NCBI GenBank assembly: GCA_903830285.1 | Contig: CAIKTE010000074.1 | Coordinates: 1-57,721, forward strand | Origin: an uncultured Chitinophagaceae bacterium | GTDB taxonomy: Bacteria; Bacteroidota; Bacteroidia; Chitinophagales; Chitinophagaceae | Length of the DNA stretch: 57,721 bases | Reading direction: 5' to 3' | Shown here: one piece after another, positions 36,178 to 45,399 of the stretch | Layout: every line of letters starts with the position of its first letter | Position numbering within the stretch: the stretch's first letter is position 1 | Notes under the pieces: model-generated | Databases searched by the model: none | Seen by the model: the letters and a program-made list of their open reading frames with translations, nothing else | Told to the model about the DNA's origin: nothing | Translations under genes and position numbers: made by a program

Positions 36178-37377
36178 ATGAAAAACTTTTTTAAAAAATA
36201 TAGCTCGTTAAAATGGAAAGTAATGATCGTAACAGTATTGCTTTCTCCCGCCAGTGTTTTTGCGGCCGGACCTCCGGTGGCATCAGAACTTTCTAATCCG
36301 TTAGCGATCGTTTTACTGGTTGTGATCATCGGATTATTATTGGTGATCGCATTATTGGCCAATATCGTTATTGGTGCGGCCAAATTAAACCTGCAACGTT
36401 TCATTTCAGAAAAGAAAAAGAACAATACCGTTAGTAAAATACTGGGTGTTGTTTTATTGTGCTGCATTACCGGTGCCGCTTTTGCTGCAGATTCTCCCGC
36501 AACCACAACGGCAGCAACCGACACATCCATTGCAGGGTTATCGTCTACTTCTTTTTATGCTTTATTAAGTGTGATATTTTTAGAACTGATCATTTTGATT
36601 ACTCTTTTATTCAACTTAAAAAAATTGTTACAAAGCGAAAAATTGGCAGCAACTATTCAGGGTGATGAAGTAGCTCCGGAAACTGCATTTTCAGGATGGT
36701 GGGAAAAAGTGAACAGCTTTGTTCCGATGAAAGAAGAAGCACAGATCGATCTGGGCCATAACTACGATGGTATCCGCGAATTGGATAACCGTTTACCACC
36801 ATGGTGGTTATATGGTTTCTATGTTTGTATCATCTTCGCTGCTATTTATTTATACCGTTATCATGTGGCACATTCTGCGCCATTAAGCGGAGAAGAATTA
36901 AAGATCGAATTAGCAAAAGCTGATGCAGACAAACAAGAGTATCTGAAAAAAGCAGGTAATAGTGTTGATGAAAATACTGTGAAGTTATTGACCGATGCAA
37001 AGGACTTAGATGCCGCTAAAGCAATATTCACTACTATTTGTGCTGCTTGTCATAAACCCGATGGCGGTGGTTTGGTTGGACCGAACTTAACTGATGATTA
37101 TTGGTTGCATGGCGGAGGTATCAAAGACATTTTTAAAACCATCAAATATGGCTGGCCTGAAAAAGGAATGCAGAGTTGGAAAGACAATTATACACCACTG
37201 CAGATCGCACAATTGGCTAGCTATGTAAAATCATTGCATGGAACAAAACCTGCTATAGCAAAAGAGCCGCAGGGAACTTTATATGTTGAGGAAAAAGCAG
37301 GTGCTTCCGATTCAACAAAAGCAAAAACAGATTCGTTAAAAACGAATGCTGATAAAAAAATAACAGGAGCAAAATAA
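36178..37377 (+). CDS. ccoP: Cbb3 oxidase cytochrome c subunit CcoP
   Basis: 399 residues. The N-terminal third has an apparent signal-like helix and two more membrane segments before the usual CcoP anchor (LPPWWLYGFYVCIIFAAIYL). The soluble part has a single CxxCH (CAACHKPDGGGLVGPNLTDD) and the WLHGGG and GWPEKGMQSW motifs of CcoP. Proteobacterial CcoP has two heme c sites and a shorter N-terminus, so this is the long, mono-heme form that I associate with Bacteroidota. It hands electrons to CcoNO. ccoG starts 2 bp after the stop. Confidence 0.92.
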   Translation: MKNFFKKYSSLKWKVMIVTVLLSPASVFAAGPPVASELSNPLAIVLLVVIIGLLLVIALLANIVIGAAKLNLQRFISEKKKNNTVSKILGVVLLCCITGAAFAADSPATTTAATDTSIAGLSSTSFYALLSVIFLELIILITLLFNLKKLLQSEKLAATIQGDEVAPETAFSGWWEKVNSFVPMKEEAQIDLGHNYDGIRELDNRLPPWWLYGFYVCIIFAAIYLYRYHVAHSAPLSGEELKIELAKADADKQEYLKKAGNSVDENTVKLLTDAKDLDAAKAIFTTICAACHKPDGGGLVGPNLTDDYWLHGGGIKDIFKTIKYGWPEKGMQSWKDNYTPLQIAQLASYVKSLHGTKPAIAKEPQGTLYVEEKAGASDSTKAKTDSLKTNADKKITGAK

Positions 37378-37379
37378 TA

Positions 37380-38804
37380 ATGAGTAAACCAACAGAACAC
37401 ATTAATGAACCACTTACCGAAGGAGAAAGTTTCAGAGACAGGATCGGAACAGTTGATGAAACGGGCAAACGCAAATGGGTGTTTGCTCATAAGCCCAGTG
37501 GTAAATTTTACAGCATCCGTTCCTGGTTAAGCTATTTGTATTTTATTGTGTTCTTTGGTTTACCCTTTGTTGAGTTCAATGGCAGGCCGCTGTTCTTATT
37601 CAATGTGCCGGCTGCCAGGTTTATATTATTTGGAAAGGTTTTCTGGCCGCAGGATTTTTTCATCTTCGGCCTTACCATGGTGACTTTTGTTTTCTTCATT
37701 ATTTTATTTACTGCTGCATTTGGAAGATTGTTTTGCGGATGGGCATGTCCGCAAACCAATTTTATGGAAATGATGTTCCGTAAACTCGAGTTTTTTATTC
37801 TCGGAGATGCGTCGGCTCAAAAGCAATTGAGAAATGCAGCATGGACCGGTAACAAAATATTTAAAGTTGCCATAAAGAATATTGCTTTTTATCTTTTATC
37901 GTTCATCATTGCCAATTTTTTCCTTGCTTATGTGATCGGCATTAAAGAAGTAGAAAAGATCATTACTGAACCGATAAGTGAGCATACGGGCGGATTTACA
38001 GCCATTCTCATTTTCAGTGGCGTATTCTATGCAGTGTATGCTTTTTTCAGAGAACAGGCTTGTATCGTAATTTGTCCTTACGGAAGATTGCAAAGTGTTT
38101 TGCTGGATAAAAATTCCATGCTTGTTGCGTATGATTATAAAAGAGGGGAACCAAGGGGAAACTTTAAAAAACAAACAGAAGGAAATCTTGGCGATTGCAT
38201 AGATTGTTTTCAGTGTGTGAGAGTTTGTCCAACCGGTATTGATATCCGAAATGGTGTGCAGATGGAATGTGTAGGCTGCACTGCCTGTATCGATGCCTGT
38301 GATACTGTGATGGATAAGATCGGTAAGCCAAGAGGATTGGTAAGATATGCATCTGAGAATTCTATTGCAAACGGAGAGGGCCTGCATTTTACAACAAGAA
38401 TGAAATTATATACTGGATTATGCCTTGTTGTTTTGACCTTATTGAGTATTTTACTAATTACCAGGAAGGATGTTGATGCAACTGTGATGCGAACACCCGG
38501 TATTTTATTCCTGGAAAGAGGAAAAGACAGTATTGTTAATTTATACAATATAAAAGTGGTCAATAAAACCATCAAAGAAGTACCACTTGTGGTTAAACTG
38601 GAAGATGGGAACGGAAAGATCGAAATTGTTGGAAAGCCCTATATTACGGTTGCAAAAGAAGGACAGGGTTCGGGTTCATTCTTTGTTGTACTTCCCAAAA
38701 ACAGGATCCATTCAAGGTCAACACATCTGATCTTGGGATTGTATCAGGGGGATGTAAAAATAAGTGATGTAAAAACGAATTTCTTAGGACCGATATCCGA
38801 ATAA
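37380..38804 (+). CDS. ccoG: Cytochrome oxidase accessory protein CcoG (FixG)
   Basis: 474 residues. Five to six membrane segments flank CGWACPQTNFMEMMFRKLE, a CxxxCP-type site. A ferredoxin-like part carries two 4Fe-4S motifs (CIDCFQCVRVCP, ECVGCTACIDACD). The C-terminal periplasmic domain is an Ig-like fold. CcoG reduces copper for cbb3 assembly. It lies within the cco operon, immediately after ccoP. Confidence 0.95.
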   Translation: MSKPTEHINEPLTEGESFRDRIGTVDETGKRKWVFAHKPSGKFYSIRSWLSYLYFIVFFGLPFVEFNGRPLFLFNVPAARFILFGKVFWPQDFFIFGLTMVTFVFFIILFTAAFGRLFCGWACPQTNFMEMMFRKLEFFILGDASAQKQLRNAAWTGNKIFKVAIKNIAFYLLSFIIANFFLAYVIGIKEVEKIITEPISEHTGGFTAILIFSGVFYAVYAFFREQACIVICPYGRLQSVLLDKNSMLVAYDYKRGEPRGNFKKQTEGNLGDCIDCFQCVRVCPTGIDIRNGVQMECVGCTACIDACDTVMDKIGKPRGLVRYASENSIANGEGLHFTTRMKLYTGLCLVVLTLLSILLITRKDVDATVMRTPGILFLERGKDSIVNLYNIKVVNKTIKEVPLVVKLEDGNGKIEIVGKPYITVAKEGQGSGSFFVVLPKNRIHSRSTHLILGLYQGDVKISDVKTNFLGPISE

Positions 38805-38824
38805 TCATTTTTAAATTTTGTATC

Positions 38825-39259
38825 ATGAATTGGGGTAATAAATTAATACTCGTATTTGTTGTATTTGTTGGATTTATGGGTGTACTCGTCTATAAATCAG
38901 TGAATACAAGATATGACCTGGTAAGTAAGGATTATTATAAGGATGAACTGCGATATCAGGATAAAATTGACGGAATGGCCAATGCTGCCAAAGTAAGTGA
39001 TGTAGCTGTTTCGCAGGATGCCGTAAATGTGTTTGTCGATTTCCCGAAAGAATTGAATGGCTCTAAATCGGAAGGTGAAGCATGGTTTTATTGCGCCACC
39101 GATGAATCGAAAGATAAAAAGATCCCATTACAGGCAGATACAAACGGAAGACAGGTATTTGCAAAGAATCAATTGTCTAAAACACACTATTTATTGAAAT
39201 TAAGCTGGAAGATCGGCACCAACTTTTATTTTGCTGAAAAAGAGGTTACCATTAAATAA
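38825..39259 (+). CDS. ccoH: FixH family protein (CcoH)
   Basis: 144 residues: one N-terminal membrane helix, then a small periplasmic domain. The stretch SKDYYKDELRYQDKID is the hallmark of FixH/CcoH, which helps cbb3 assembly. Its stop codon overlaps the next start by one base (TAATG). Confidence 0.88.
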   Translation: MNWGNKLILVFVVFVGFMGVLVYKSVNTRYDLVSKDYYKDELRYQDKIDGMANAAKVSDVAVSQDAVNVFVDFPKELNGSKSEGEAWFYCATDESKDKKIPLQADTNGRQVFAKNQLSKTHYLLKLSWKIGTNFYFAEKEVTIK

Positions 39260-39966
39260 TGATCTGGCAATTATTGATATCAGGAATGGCATTGGGCATG
39301 ATCAGCAGTTTTCACTGTGTGGGAATGTGCGGTCCTATTGCTTTTTCTTTGCCGGTTCAATATTTACCGACACCACAAAAAGTGATTGGTATATTATTGT
39401 ATAATGCCGGACGAGTGATCACTTACTCAATACTGGGACTTTGTTTTGGATTCATCGGAAGGCAGGTTTATCTAGGTGGATTTACACAATGGTTTTCCAT
39501 GATACTGGGTGTTATTATTTTGATGATCGTGGTTCAGTCGATGATCAATAAAAAATTCCTGCACCTTAATTTTTTAGATCGAACAAATATCAAACTGCAG
39601 CTGTTCATCGGAAAGTATATTCAGCAAAAACAATTGTACGGGATGTTTTTAATTGGTGCGGCAAATGGTCTGTTGCCATGTGGAATGGTCTATTTTGCCA
39701 TTGCAGCTGCATTGGCCAGTGGAAGTATTCTCGGGGGTGTTATATTGATGGCATCCTTTGGTATCGGCACTATGCCACTCATGATATTGCTTTCTTATTT
39801 TGGTTTCATGATCAAGATCTCTGTAAGGAACACGATGAAGAAAATGGTCCCTTATTTTGTTGCCGCAATGGCTGTTTTATTAATATTGAGAGGGATGAAT
39901 CTCGGCATTCCCTATATCAGCCCCTACTTTGAAAATATTGCCGGCAAAGCTGTTTCCTGCCATTAA
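39259..39966 (+). CDS. SafE/TauE-type membrane protein (CcoH-adjacent copper handling)
   Basis: 235 residues with six membrane helices. FHCVGMCGPIAFSLP near the N-terminus and GLLPCGMVYFAI in the middle are typical of the sulfite exporter TauE/SafE-like group found at the end of cco operons. There they are thought to aid copper or heme delivery. Both segments carry Cys and His that could bind copper. Coupled to ccoH by a 1-bp overlap. Confidence 0.88.
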   Translation: MIWQLLISGMALGMISSFHCVGMCGPIAFSLPVQYLPTPQKVIGILLYNAGRVITYSILGLCFGFIGRQVYLGGFTQWFSMILGVIILMIVVQSMINKKFLHLNFLDRTNIKLQLFIGKYIQQKQLYGMFLIGAANGLLPCGMVYFAIAAALASGSILGGVILMASFGIGTMPLMILLSYFGFMIKISVRNTMKKMVPYFVAAMAVLLILRGMNLGIPYISPYFENIAGKAVSCH

Positions 39967-40198
39967 TGGTCACTTTTCACAGCATTAACAATTCTTTCTT
40001 AAACCATTGACATTTCTTTCAGTCTTTAACTGTGACATTTGTATTGCGAAAGGAAGAAGCTGAGATGTGTTGAGTGAGATGGAAGTTGATAGCAAATCTT
40101 TAACAAATAGAATAAAAGCTTTGGCAAGCCTTTTGCAAGATTAAGAATAGAAAACAAAGACATTTAAATTTTTCTCATAAGCAGTTAGTTTTGGTTGC
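39967..40198 (+). other. Untranslated stretch ending in a terminator, possible small RNA
   Basis: No frame of useful length lies between the end of the cco operon and the terminator at 40199. The 232 bp could be a long 3' untranslated region or a separate small RNA. Confidence 0.3.
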
Positions 40199-40229
40199 GG
40201 CCCTGATTTCAATCGGGGCCAATTTTTTT
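40199..40229 (+). terminator. Rho-independent terminator after the cco operon
   Basis: A stem GGCCCTGAT (40199-40207) with ATCGGGGCC (40212-40220), one G-T pair, loop TTCA, followed by AATTTTTTT. It overlaps the stop region of the convergent VanZ gene. Confidence 0.8.
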
Positions 40230-40620
40230 ACAGGTAGTCAACATCTGCTTTTTTGAATCGCCTTCTCCACCAAACATAAGCAATCAAACATCCAATACCA
40301 TCTGCGATCATATCATCAACATCGCAGGAACGAAAGGGGATAAAATATTTCTGAACAAATTCCATCGCTATTCCATACATCAAGCCTGCTATGGCAATGT
40401 ATGCGATCAATGAATACTTTTTGTCGGACCCTTTTATGGCGAATGAGAATAAAAAACAAAGCGTAAAGAACAGGATGATATGTACGATCTTATCAGATTG
40501 ATAAAAGTCCATCCAACTGATGGTTGGTATTTGTTTACCGGGAATGGTCAGTAAAATAAAACTGATGATGAACCAGATGATCCCCGGAATAAAATGAAGT
40601 GGTCGAGATTTCAAATACAA
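40228..40620 (-). CDS. VanZ-family membrane protein
   Basis: 130 residues, four membrane helices. SDKIVHIILFFTLCFLFSFA, EFVQKYFIPFRSCDVDDMIAD and the final IGCLIAYV match VanZ-like proteins, a group of unknown biochemical role in envelope biology. Downstream of gcvH on the same strand, with a terminator between. Confidence 0.8.
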   Translation of the reverse strand: MYLKSRPLHFIPGIIWFIISFILLTIPGKQIPTISWMDFYQSDKIVHIILFFTLCFLFSFAIKGSDKKYSLIAYIAIAGLMYGIAMEFVQKYFIPFRSCDVDDMIADGIGCLIAYVWWRRRFKKADVDYL

Positions 40621-40631
40621 TTCGTTTTAAC

Positions 40632-40667
40632 AAAAATAAGGGAGTTGCATCTGCAACTACCCTCATT
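40632..40667 (-). terminator. Rho-independent terminator after gcvH
   Basis: An inverted repeat, GGGAGTTGCA (40640-40649) and TGCAACTACCC (40652-40662), is followed on the minus strand by TTATTTTTG. It lies between gcvH and the VanZ-like gene. Confidence 0.7.
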
Positions 40668-40693
40668 TTATATAGACCATTCGAAAAATAATT

Positions 40694-41071
40694 TTAGTGA
40701 ACCAGATTTTGATAAGTAGCAGCATCCATCAAAGCTTCCACTTCTTTCGCATCAGACACTTCCAATTTGATCATCCAGCCGCCAATATAGGGATCGTTAT
40801 TTACCAGTTCGGGCTGTTTTTCTAATACAGTATTGAATTCTAAAATTTTTCCGGCTACAGGCAAGAAAAGATCGCTCACGGTTTTTACGGCTTCAACAGT
40901 ACCGAAAACTGTTTCGGCAGGCAGGGTTTGACCAACAGTGCCAATTTCAACATAAACAATATCACCTAATTCGCTCTGTGCAAAATCAGTGATACCAATT
41001 GTGGCAATATTGCCGGTTAAGCTGATCCATTCGTGATCTTTTGTGTAGCGGAGGTTGGAAGGAAAATTCAT
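40694..41071 (-). CDS. gcvH: Glycine cleavage system H protein
   Basis: 125 residues, the full length for the family. Carries the lipoyl-lysine motif as [11 protein letters not shown] (Lys63), plus YTKDHEWI and [17 protein letters not shown]. It shuttles the aminomethyl group between the P, T and L proteins; their genes are not in this window. Followed by its own terminator. Confidence 0.95.
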   Translation of the reverse strand: MNFPSNLRYTKDHEWISLTGNIATIGITDFAQSELGDIVYVEIGTVGQTLPAETVFGTVEAVKTVSDLFLPVAGKILEFNTVLEKQPELVNNDPYIGGWMIKLEVSDAKEVEALMDAATYQNLVH

Positions 41072-41121
41072 TTGATTTATTTTTTGAATTACAAATATGA
41101 ATACAAAGTTTAGTAAACTGT

Positions 41122-41856
41122 TTAATTGAGCATCCGCATTTTCATCATCACATTTTTAAGTGGCCTGTCTCCCTGCCTTGTTTGAACCGATGCTATCTTA
41201 TCGATCACATCCAATCCGCTGATCACTTCTCCAAAAACGGTATAATTCTGATCAAGGAAAGGGGTGCCCCCCAGGCGTTCATAAATTTCTTTTTGAGACT
41301 TGCTGTATTTGAATGCGGGGTTATTTTGTTTTATTGCCTGGTTATAGACCGAACTTAACTGGGCTGTGTCCATTGGTTTTCCCTGCACGATATAAAACTG
41401 GCAGTTACTGCTGGCTTTGGCAGGATTGCCATCTCTAGCGGCTGCCAATGCTCCTTTTTTGTGGAAGAAATTGGGACGAAATTCAGCAGGGATACGGTCT
41501 CCCGCAACCTGCCCGGCACCAAGCATTATACTGTCTGCAGCATTTTTACTTTCAGGATCACCACCCTGTATCATAAATTCTTTGATCACACGGTGAAATA
41601 ATAAACTATCATAGACCCCGGTTTTTATGAGTTTGATAAAATTATCACGATGTAAAGGGGTTTGATTATAGAGCTTAGCGATCATTATCCCGTAATCGGT
41701 GGTTATTTCTACCATTCGCTCAACAGGAACGGCTGCAGCAGGTTCTTTTACTGCAGGTTTCGTTGTGGTAGTTGCCGGCTTTTTGGCTACTGTTTTGGTT
41801 TGTGCAGCAGCATTCATGCCTGCCAATAAACCCATGATCAATAAAATATGCTTCAT
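41122..41856 (-). CDS. Cyclophilin-type peptidyl-prolyl isomerase, exported
   Basis: 244 residues with a signal peptide ([16 protein letters not shown]) and an Ala/Lys/Thr/Pro-rich linker before the cyclophilin domain: [26 protein letters not shown] and [15 protein letters not shown]. It catalyses proline cis-trans isomerisation in the periplasm. The insertion between the catalytic strands is common in Bacteroidota members. Confidence 0.92.
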   Translation of the reverse strand: MKHILLIMGLLAGMNAAAQTKTVAKKPATTTTKPAVKEPAAAVPVERMVEITTDYGIMIAKLYNQTPLHRDNFIKLIKTGVYDSLLFHRVIKEFMIQGGDPESKNAADSIMLGAGQVAGDRIPAEFRPNFFHKKGALAAARDGNPAKASSNCQFYIVQGKPMDTAQLSSVYNQAIKQNNPAFKYSKSQKEIYERLGGTPFLDQNYTVFGEVISGLDVIDKIASVQTRQGDRPLKNVMMKMRMLN

Positions 41857-41880
41857 CTTTCTTATAATAAATAATTGTTA

Positions 41881-42225
41881 TTAGAATTCCTGTTGCTCAA
41901 AGTAAAGCAGAATATGGTCTTTCAAAAAATTTTCCTGCTCGATCAAGCCAAAACCCGGTAATTCTTTTACCTGTTTAAAATGTGGCCATCCCTCCGAGTC
42001 ATTGCCTTCATGAACATAATAGCCACTTGGCTTCAAAACTGTACAAACCGCCACATGCATCAGGTCCTGCTTCTGTTCTTTAGAGATCTGTTCCTGCATA
42101 AAACCCGTTTCCTGCATGCCAATTAAGAACAGCACTGCTTCCACATCAGGCTTTTTGCCAAAACGTTCCATCAGTTTAGCTTCCAGCTTCCACCAGCGTT
42201 GTTGTAAATCGTCTGAAATAAACAT
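41881..42225 (-). CDS. Conserved hypothetical protein
   Basis: 114 residues from the ATG at 42225. An earlier TTG at 42234 lies inside the predicted -7 element (TATCTTTG, minus strand of 42232-42239), so it cannot be the start if that promoter is used. No signal peptide or membrane segment; mixed alpha/beta composition with YVHEGNDSEGWPHF and ILLYFEQQEF. I recognise no family. It is divergent from serS with back-to-back promoters. Confidence 0.7.
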   Translation of the reverse strand: MFISDDLQQRWWKLEAKLMERFGKKPDVEAVLFLIGMQETGFMQEQISKEQKQDLMHVAVCTVLKPSGYYVHEGNDSEGWPHFKQVKELPGFGLIEQENFLKDHILLYFEQQEF

Positions 42226-42231
42226 AGTGCA

Positions 42232-42280
42232 CAAAGATAGTATTTGCAGCGTGCCATCTTACATGCAACAATTATCTTTG
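42232..42280. promoter_or_regulatory. Back-to-back -7 elements of the hypothetical gene and serS
   Basis: Two identical TATCTTTG elements (TAnnTTTG): minus strand of 42232-42239 for the leftward gene and 42273-42280 for serS. The leftward one is so close to the ATG at 42225 that the transcript would be nearly leaderless. The matching -33 elements are not clear. Confidence 0.5.
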
Positions 42281-42297
42281 CCGAAAATTGAATTGGT

Positions 42298-43566
42298 ATG
42301 TTACAAGTGAATGTGTTGCGAAATAATCCACAATGGGTCAAAGAAAGACTGGCAGTTAAAAATTTCAAGCAATTGGATTTAGTGGATGAAATAATCCTGC
42401 TAGATGATGAAAGAAAAAGAATTCAGTCGGAATTTGATAATACACAGGCAAAAGTTAATACCGCTTCCAAAGAGATCGGTAAACTCATGGGGCAGGGCAA
42501 GAAAGAGGAAGCTGAGGGGATGAAGCAGCAAGTTGCAAGTTACAAGATACAAGTTGCCGCGTTTAATGATGAATTGATTCAAATTGAAAAACAACTGCAG
42601 GATAAAATAATTGTATTACCCAATCTTCCCGCACAAATAGTTCCTATTGGTAAAACGCCCGAAGAAAATGTGGTAGCGAAAGAAGCTGGTGTTAAACCAA
42701 CACTGTTTGCAAATGCGGTTCCTCACTGGGATCTGATCAAGAAATATGATATCGTAGATTTTGAGACCGGTGCAAAGATCACGGGTAGCGGTTTTCCCTT
42801 ATTTAAAGGAAAAGGAGCAAAACTGCAACGTGCTTTGGTTCAGTATTTTTTAGATTATAATACAGCAGCAGGTTATACAGAATACATACCTCCGTTCATG
42901 GTAAATGAAGCCAGTGCATTTGCAACCGGGCAATTGCCGGATAAAGAAGGACAGATGTATCATGCAACAGCAGATAATTTTTATCTGATACCCACTGCAG
43001 AAGTGCCTGTAACCAATATTTATCGCGATACCATTTTAAAAGAAGATGATCTTCCCATCAAGATGACCGCCTATTCTCCATGCTTCAGAAGAGAAGCAGG
43101 AAGTTTTGGGAAAGATGTTCGCGGATTAAATCGAGTGCATCAGTTTGAAAAAGTAGAGATCATCCAGATCGTGAAACCCGAAACTAGTTATGAAGCATTA
43201 GATGCCATGGTGGCACATGTAGAAAAATTAATTCAATCTATGGAATTGCCTTATCGTATTTTACGTTTATGCGGAGGTGATATGAGTTTCACATCTGCAC
43301 TCACGTATGATTTTGAAGTATACAGTGCCGCACAGGAACGCTGGCTGGAAGTGAGTAGTGTAAGTAATTTCGAAAACTTTCAAACCAACAGATTGAAATG
43401 CAGATTCAAAGATGCGAATGGTAAAATGCAATTAACACATTCATTGAATGGAAGTTCTTTGGCATTGCCCAGGATCATGGCTGCCTTGCTCGAAAATAAT
43501 CAAACAGAGAATGGAATCAATATACCCAAAGTATTGCAGCCTTATTTTGGAGCTGCGAACATTTAA
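42298..43566 (+). CDS. serS: Seryl-tRNA synthetase
   Basis: 422 residues, full length. An N-terminal coiled coil (about 1-110) that grips the tRNA long arm is followed by the class II catalytic core: GSGFPLFKGKGAKLQRALVQ, TAEVPVTNIYRD, SPCFRREAGSFGKDVRGLNR (motif 2), FEVYSAAQERWLEVSSVSN, and motif 3 SLNGSSLALPRIMAALLEN. Charges tRNA-Ser and tRNA-Sec with serine. Confidence 0.97.
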   Translation: MLQVNVLRNNPQWVKERLAVKNFKQLDLVDEIILLDDERKRIQSEFDNTQAKVNTASKEIGKLMGQGKKEEAEGMKQQVASYKIQVAAFNDELIQIEKQLQDKIIVLPNLPAQIVPIGKTPEENVVAKEAGVKPTLFANAVPHWDLIKKYDIVDFETGAKITGSGFPLFKGKGAKLQRALVQYFLDYNTAAGYTEYIPPFMVNEASAFATGQLPDKEGQMYHATADNFYLIPTAEVPVTNIYRDTILKEDDLPIKMTAYSPCFRREAGSFGKDVRGLNRVHQFEKVEIIQIVKPETSYEALDAMVAHVEKLIQSMELPYRILRLCGGDMSFTSALTYDFEVYSAAQERWLEVSSVSNFENFQTNRLKCRFKDANGKMQLTHSLNGSSLALPRIMAALLENNQTENGINIPKVLQPYFGAANI

Positions 43567-43583
43567 TTGAAAGATTGATTATA

Positions 43584-43619
43584 AAAAACGGTGATCCTAA
43601 ATTTAGGATCACCGTTTTT
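43584..43619. terminator. Bidirectional terminator between serS and the DinB-like gene
   Basis: A perfect 18-bp inverted repeat with A-run and T-run flanks on both sides (arms 43584-43601 and 43602-43619). It serves two convergent genes. Confidence 0.85.
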
Positions 43620-43638
43620 GTTTTATAAATATCAGATC

Positions 43639-44136
43639 TTAGCCCTTGTCGTCTGCAGTTGGTCCGTATAGGCCCGGCACTTTATTACCTGTAGACCGTA
43701 AATAAACGATCAATTCGCCGCGGTGATGATAGAGGTGATTCATTAAAAAGCCTCTGATCATTTGAATACGCGGTGCCGGGGGCATGAATACCGTATCGCC
43801 CATTACCATGCTCCAGTTTTGCATCATGCTTTCATCTGTTGCTTTTTCAAGACTTGCCTGAGCCAGTTTTAAATTCTCTTCAAACTTTGCAACAATATTC
43901 GATGCTTTGGAAATATCTCCTTTATCGTATTTGTAAGTTGCCATATCAAATACGGGTTGATCTAAAGTCCCGGGCCACCAATTGTATGTTTCAGCAATAT
44001 GCGAAGCCAATTGTCCGGTGCTCCAGCTTTTTTCGGAAGGCTTATAACTTAAAGCAGTATCGGGAATTGCTTTTAATAATTTGCGGGTGTTTTCTGCTTC
44101 ATGCAAAAATTCGCCCAGGAGAGATTGTACTATCAT
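43639..44136 (-). CDS. DinB-family protein
   Basis: 165 residues, four-helix bundle of the DinB/YfiT type with metal-ligand histidines in LASHIAETYNWW and MNHLYHHRGELIVYLRSTG. Members bind Ni or Zn and several are thiol-dependent transferases; this one's substrate is unknown. Convergent with serS, single gene. Confidence 0.85.
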   Translation of the reverse strand: MIVQSLLGEFLHEAENTRKLLKAIPDTALSYKPSEKSWSTGQLASHIAETYNWWPGTLDQPVFDMATYKYDKGDISKASNIVAKFEENLKLAQASLEKATDESMMQNWSMVMGDTVFMPPAPRIQMIRGFLMNHLYHHRGELIVYLRSTGNKVPGLYGPTADDKG

Positions 44137-44439
44137 TGTTTTTAGGTTTTGAACTTTAAATTAGTTTTTTAAAATGTAAGCACATAACAAAATGTATTAT
44201 TTATAGGTTAAACAATTTGGAAACTGTTTCTACCTATTGCAGTTGACAATTATTTGACAATATTTTTCTTTTAATTAGATTGCATTATATGAACATCGCT
44301 TTTATTGTTGCATAAAAGGAGAAAGCTGAGGTCAGTATGAATTAAATGCCGGTATTCAATGGCAGCATGAAACGCAACTGAGGAGATATAAAAAATACAA
44401 AGCGAGCCAACAAAAACCTAACGACAAAAACTTAGTAAT
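44137..44439. other. Divergent intergenic region
   Basis: 303 bp between the DinB-like and hydrolase genes. It contains a repeated TTGACAA (near 44243-44265) but no reading frame or hairpin terminator that I can support. The promoters of both genes must lie here. Confidence 0.4.
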
Positions 44440-45399
44440 ATGAATAAATGGTTGAAACGGATCGGTTATTCACTTCTTGTTTTATTTCTTCTCTTGAATG
44501 TGATGAGCATTTTTCAGGCATATAAATTATCACATTTCTATGCGGATGCTCCCAAGCTAAAGAAACCCGAAGAAATGGGCGCTGTAGAAAAACTATCTTC
44601 TATTTTCTTCGGTGTGAGATATCCCAAGAGCAAAGTGGAAGATTCATTATTAGTGCCCCATGAAACCATAAGCTTCAAAACAGAGGACAGTCTAAAATTG
44701 GAAGGCTGGTATTTGGATAGTCAGAATGATGATACTATTAAACCCCATATCGGCACTGTTATCATGTTTCATGGACATGGCAGTTCCAGAAGCGGCGTGA
44801 TCAAAGAGGCGGAAGCTTTTTATGAAATGGGCTGGAATGTATTGATGATCGATTTTCGGGCACATGGTAATAGCGAAGGGTCTCTTTCTACCGTAGGTTA
44901 TCAAGAAGCAAAAGACGTAAAAGCAGCGTACGGTTATATTCAATCAAGGAAAGAAAAGAATATTGTATTATGGGGAATATCATTGGGGGCTTCTACTATT
45001 TTAAAAGCAATGAATGACTATGGTTTAAAGCCTTCTAAAATAATATTGGAAATGCCTTTCGGTTCTTTACTGAATGCAGGTGAAGGGAGATTAAGGATCA
45101 TGCATTTGCCAGCAGAGCCCTTATCGGCTTTATTGGTTTTTTGGGGTAGTGTAGAACAAGGTTATTGGGCTTTTGGCAATAAGCCCTGGGATTATGCCAG
45201 TAAAGTAAATTGTCCGGTTTTATTGCAATGGGGTATCAATGATCAGCGAGTTACAGAAGAAGAGACCATGCATATTTTCAAGAATCTGGCATCGCATCAA
45301 AAGATATTGATTAAGTATGTGCATTGCGGCCATGAAAGTTTGTATAAAAAAGAAACTGTAAAATGGGATAAAACAGTGGGTGATTTTCTACAACAATAA
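44440..45399 (+). CDS. Alpha/beta hydrolase, membrane-anchored
   Basis: 319 residues with an N-terminal hydrophobic segment (about 8-25). The alpha/beta hydrolase core is clear: IMFHGHGSSRSGV, IDFRAHGNSEG, the nucleophile elbow GISLGAS (Ser about 181), a late Asp in WGINDQRVT, and His in HCGHES. The fold matches the BAAT/acyl-CoA thioesterase-like and bem46-like groups; the substrate is open. Its stop abuts the stop of the L,D-transpeptidase gene with no base between. Confidence 0.85.
   Translation: MNKWLKRIGYSLLVLFLLLNVMSIFQAYKLSHFYADAPKLKKPEEMGAVEKLSSIFFGVRYPKSKVEDSLLVPHETISFKTEDSLKLEGWYLDSQNDDTIKPHIGTVIMFHGHGSSRSGVIKEAEAFYEMGWNVLMIDFRAHGNSEGSLSTVGYQEAKDVKAAYGYIQSRKEKNIVLWGISLGASTILKAMNDYGLKPSKIILEMPFGSLLNAGEGRLRIMHLPAEPLSALLVFWGSVEQGYWAFGNKPWDYASKVNCPVLLQWGINDQRVTEEETMHIFKNLASHQKILIKYVHCGHESLYKKETVKWDKTVGDFLQQ

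Noticed and set aside
44243-44265. Repeated TTGACAA as a sigma-70 promoter
   Set aside because: Bacteroidota promoters use a different -33/-7 pattern and no matching -10 element is seen.
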